In this document: positions 4,069 through 5,530 of the stretch, one piece after another
How positions within the stretch are numbered: position 1 is the stretch's first letter
Layout: every line of letters begins with the position of its first letter
Position numbers and translations under genes: made by a program
NCBI GenBank assembly: GCA_017621015.1
Contig: JAGAUC010000166.1
Span: forward strand, 1 to 5,530
DNA length: 5,530 bases
DNA from: Clostridia bacterium
Lineage (GTDB): Bacteria > Bacillota > Clostridia > Oscillospirales > CAG-272
Direction of reading: 5' to 3'
The notes under the pieces: model-generated
The model's database searches: none
Told to the model about the DNA's origin: nothing
What the model saw: the letters and a program-made list of their open reading frames with translations, nothing else

Positions 4069-5530
4069 TTGAAAAAGAAGATCACCATCGGCATTCTGGC
4101 GCACGTGGACGCGGGAAAGACCACGCTCAGCGAGGCGCTGCTCTATATATCGGGGCGCATCCGCACGCTGGGGCGCGTCGACCAAAAAAACACATATCTC
4201 GACACCAACGCCATTGAACGCGAGCGCGGAATCACCATCTTTTCCAAGCAGGCGCGCTTTTCCGGCGAGAATTGCGATTTCATCCTCCTTGACACGCCCG
4301 GACACGTGGATTTTTCGGCCGAGACCGAGCGCACGCTTGCGCTGCTTGACTATGCCATTCTGGTCATCAGCGGCTCGGAGGGCGTGCAGAATCACACGCG
4401 AACGCTTTGGCAGCTGCTGGAGCATTACGGCGTACCCACCTTTCTTTTCGTCAACAAATGTGACCTTGCCATAAAGACCAAGGAAGAGATGGAGGCGGAG
4501 CTGGCTCGCGCTTTGTCGCCACTTTGTGTCGGCTTTTTGGAGGCACAGGAGCGTGCGGAGCTGGAGGAAAAGCTGGCCTTTGTGCACGAGGATTTTATGG
4601 AGAGCTTTTTGTCGGAGGAAGGCATCGCAGACAGCGACATCTCGTATCTCATCAGCAACCGCAAGCTGTTTCCCTGCCTTTTTGGCTCGGCGCTTCGTAT
4701 GCAGGGCATTGACTTTTTGCTGGAAACGCTGGACAAATACGCGCTGGCTCCCCTCTATGACAAGGAGGCGTTTGGTGCCAGGGTCTATAAAATATCGCAT
4801 GTCGGATCGGTGCGGCTGACCTATATGAAGATCACAAGCGGCACGCTGAAAGCGCGAAACGAAATTCGCTATCTCTCCAAGGACGGCGCGCGCGTCGCCG
4901 AAAAGGTAAGCCAGATACGGCTGTATTCGGGCGACAAGTTTGAGCAGACCGAAGAAGCCGCGGCCGGTGAGATCTGCGCCGTCATCGGACTTTCTGAATC
5001 CTACGTCGGGCAAGGCCTCGGGCTTGAAAGAGACACGCAAAAGCCGCTGCTTGAGCCGGTACTCTCCTACGCCATCGAGCTTCCGCCCGCGTGTGATACG
5101 CGGCTCTATTTCCCAAAGCTCAAGGAGCTGGAGGAGGAAGAACCCTCCCTGCACCTGATGTGGAACGAGGAGCTCTCGCAGATCGAGGCTCGGCTTATGG
5201 GTGAGGTACAGACCGAGCTGATCACACGGCTGATCCGCGACCGCTTTTCCATCGATTGCACGCTCGGTGCGGGCAAGATCCTCTACAAGGAAAAGGCGGC
5301 GGCCAAGGCCATCGGCGTTGGCCATTTTGAGCCGCTTCGCCACTACGCGGAGGTGCAGCTTCTGATCGAGCCGCAGCCCAAGGGCACCGGACTTGTGTTT
5401 GACACGCGGTTGCCCGAAAACGAGCTGGATCTCAATTGGCAACGCCTTGTGCTGACGCACCTTTATGAAAAGGATCACCGCGGCACCTTGACGGGTGCCC
5501 TGCTCACCGATACCAAGTTCACGCTTGTGG
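4069..5530 (+). CDS. EF-G / Tet(M)-like translational GTPase, partial at right edge
   Basis: 487 codons are visible and the frame is still open at the window end; Tet(M)-type proteins are about 640 residues, so the C-terminal part is missing. The GTPase domain has all elements: P-loop AHVDAGKT (11-18), switch I RGIT (53-56), DTPGH (75-79), NKCD (129-132) and GSA (206-208). Domain II follows at about 228-310, domain III at about 325-405, and domain IV starts near 406 with its C-terminal half cut off. Lacking the G-prime insert of EF-G, it fits the ribosomal protection group, which binds the ribosome at the EF-G site and can expel tetracycline. However, NKCD replaces the NKID of Tet(M), and the switch I region and domain IV differ considerably from Tet(M). 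It stands alone behind its own promoter with no mobile-element or conjugation genes in view. I infer a chromosomal paralogue whose role in resistance is unproven; it should not be called a tet gene from this sequence. Confidence 0.9.
   Translation, partial: MKKKITIGILAHVDAGKTTLSEALLYISGRIRTLGRVDQKNTYLDTNAIERERGITIFSKQARFSGENCDFILLDTPGHVDFSAETERTLALLDYAILVISGSEGVQNHTRTLWQLLEHYGVPTFLFVNKCDLAIKTKEEMEAELARALSPLCVGFLEAQERAELEEKLAFVHEDFMESFLSEEGIADSDISYLISNRKLFPCLFGSALRMQGIDFLLETLDKYALAPLYDKEAFGARVYKISHVGSVRLTYMKITSGTLKARNEIRYLSKDGARVAEKVSQIRLYSGDKFEQTEEAAAGEICAVIGLSESYVGQGLGLERDTQKPLLEPVLSYAIELPPACDTRLYFPKLKELEEEEPSLHLMWNEELSQIEARLMGEVQTELITRLIRDRFSIDCTLGAGKILYKEKAAAKAIGVGHFEPLRHYAEVQLLIEPQPKGTGLVFDTRLPENELDLNWQRLVLTHLYEKDHRGTLTGALLTDTKFTLV

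Noticed and set aside
4000..5478. Long minus-strand open frame of 492 codons
   Set aside because: It is antisense to the GTPase gene, whose motifs are unmistakable. The frame is open because of codon bias opposite a GC-rich gene.
1..5530. CRISPR array, tRNA or rRNA genes
   Set aside because: No regularly spaced direct repeats, no tRNA cloverleaf and no rRNA motifs were seen on either strand.

Overview
The window looks like a chromosomal segment from a member of the Bacillota, most likely an uncultured gut-type clostridium. The evidence is strong GGAGG ribosome binding sites, frequent TTG and GTG starts, textbook sigma-A promoters, and a UvrX/YqjW-type Y-family polymerase paired with a YolD-like protein. 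No genus can be named from this sequence.

Layout, left to right. Positions 1-58 may hold the first codons of a minus-strand gene that runs off the left edge; it has a faint look of an XRE-type HTH N-terminus. Positions 67-222 form a compact minus-strand unit: a consensus promoter (TTGACA, 17 nt, TATAAT), a structured RNA of about 122 nt, and a strong intrinsic terminator. I cannot assign this RNA to a known family, and it is the most interesting item here. Positions about 223-471 are mostly non-coding, with one doubtful 32-codon reading frame (291-389).

Positions 472-3925 are a tightly packed minus-strand operon. In transcription order it encodes a Y-family DNA polymerase, a YolD-like protein, a PlsC-like acyltransferase and a CPBP-family membrane protease. 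The genes overlap or are separated by a few tens of bases at most, so co-transcription from the promoter at 3959-3987 is likely. The first two genes are a familiar translesion-synthesis pair; the last two are membrane-lipid and membrane-protein functions whose link to it is unclear.

Positions 3926-4068 are a divergent control region. Two good promoters face away from each other and flank a perfect 10-bp inverted repeat. From 4069 to the right edge runs a plus-strand gene for a translational GTPase of the EF-G / Tet(M)-like ribosomal protection group, cut off in domain IV.
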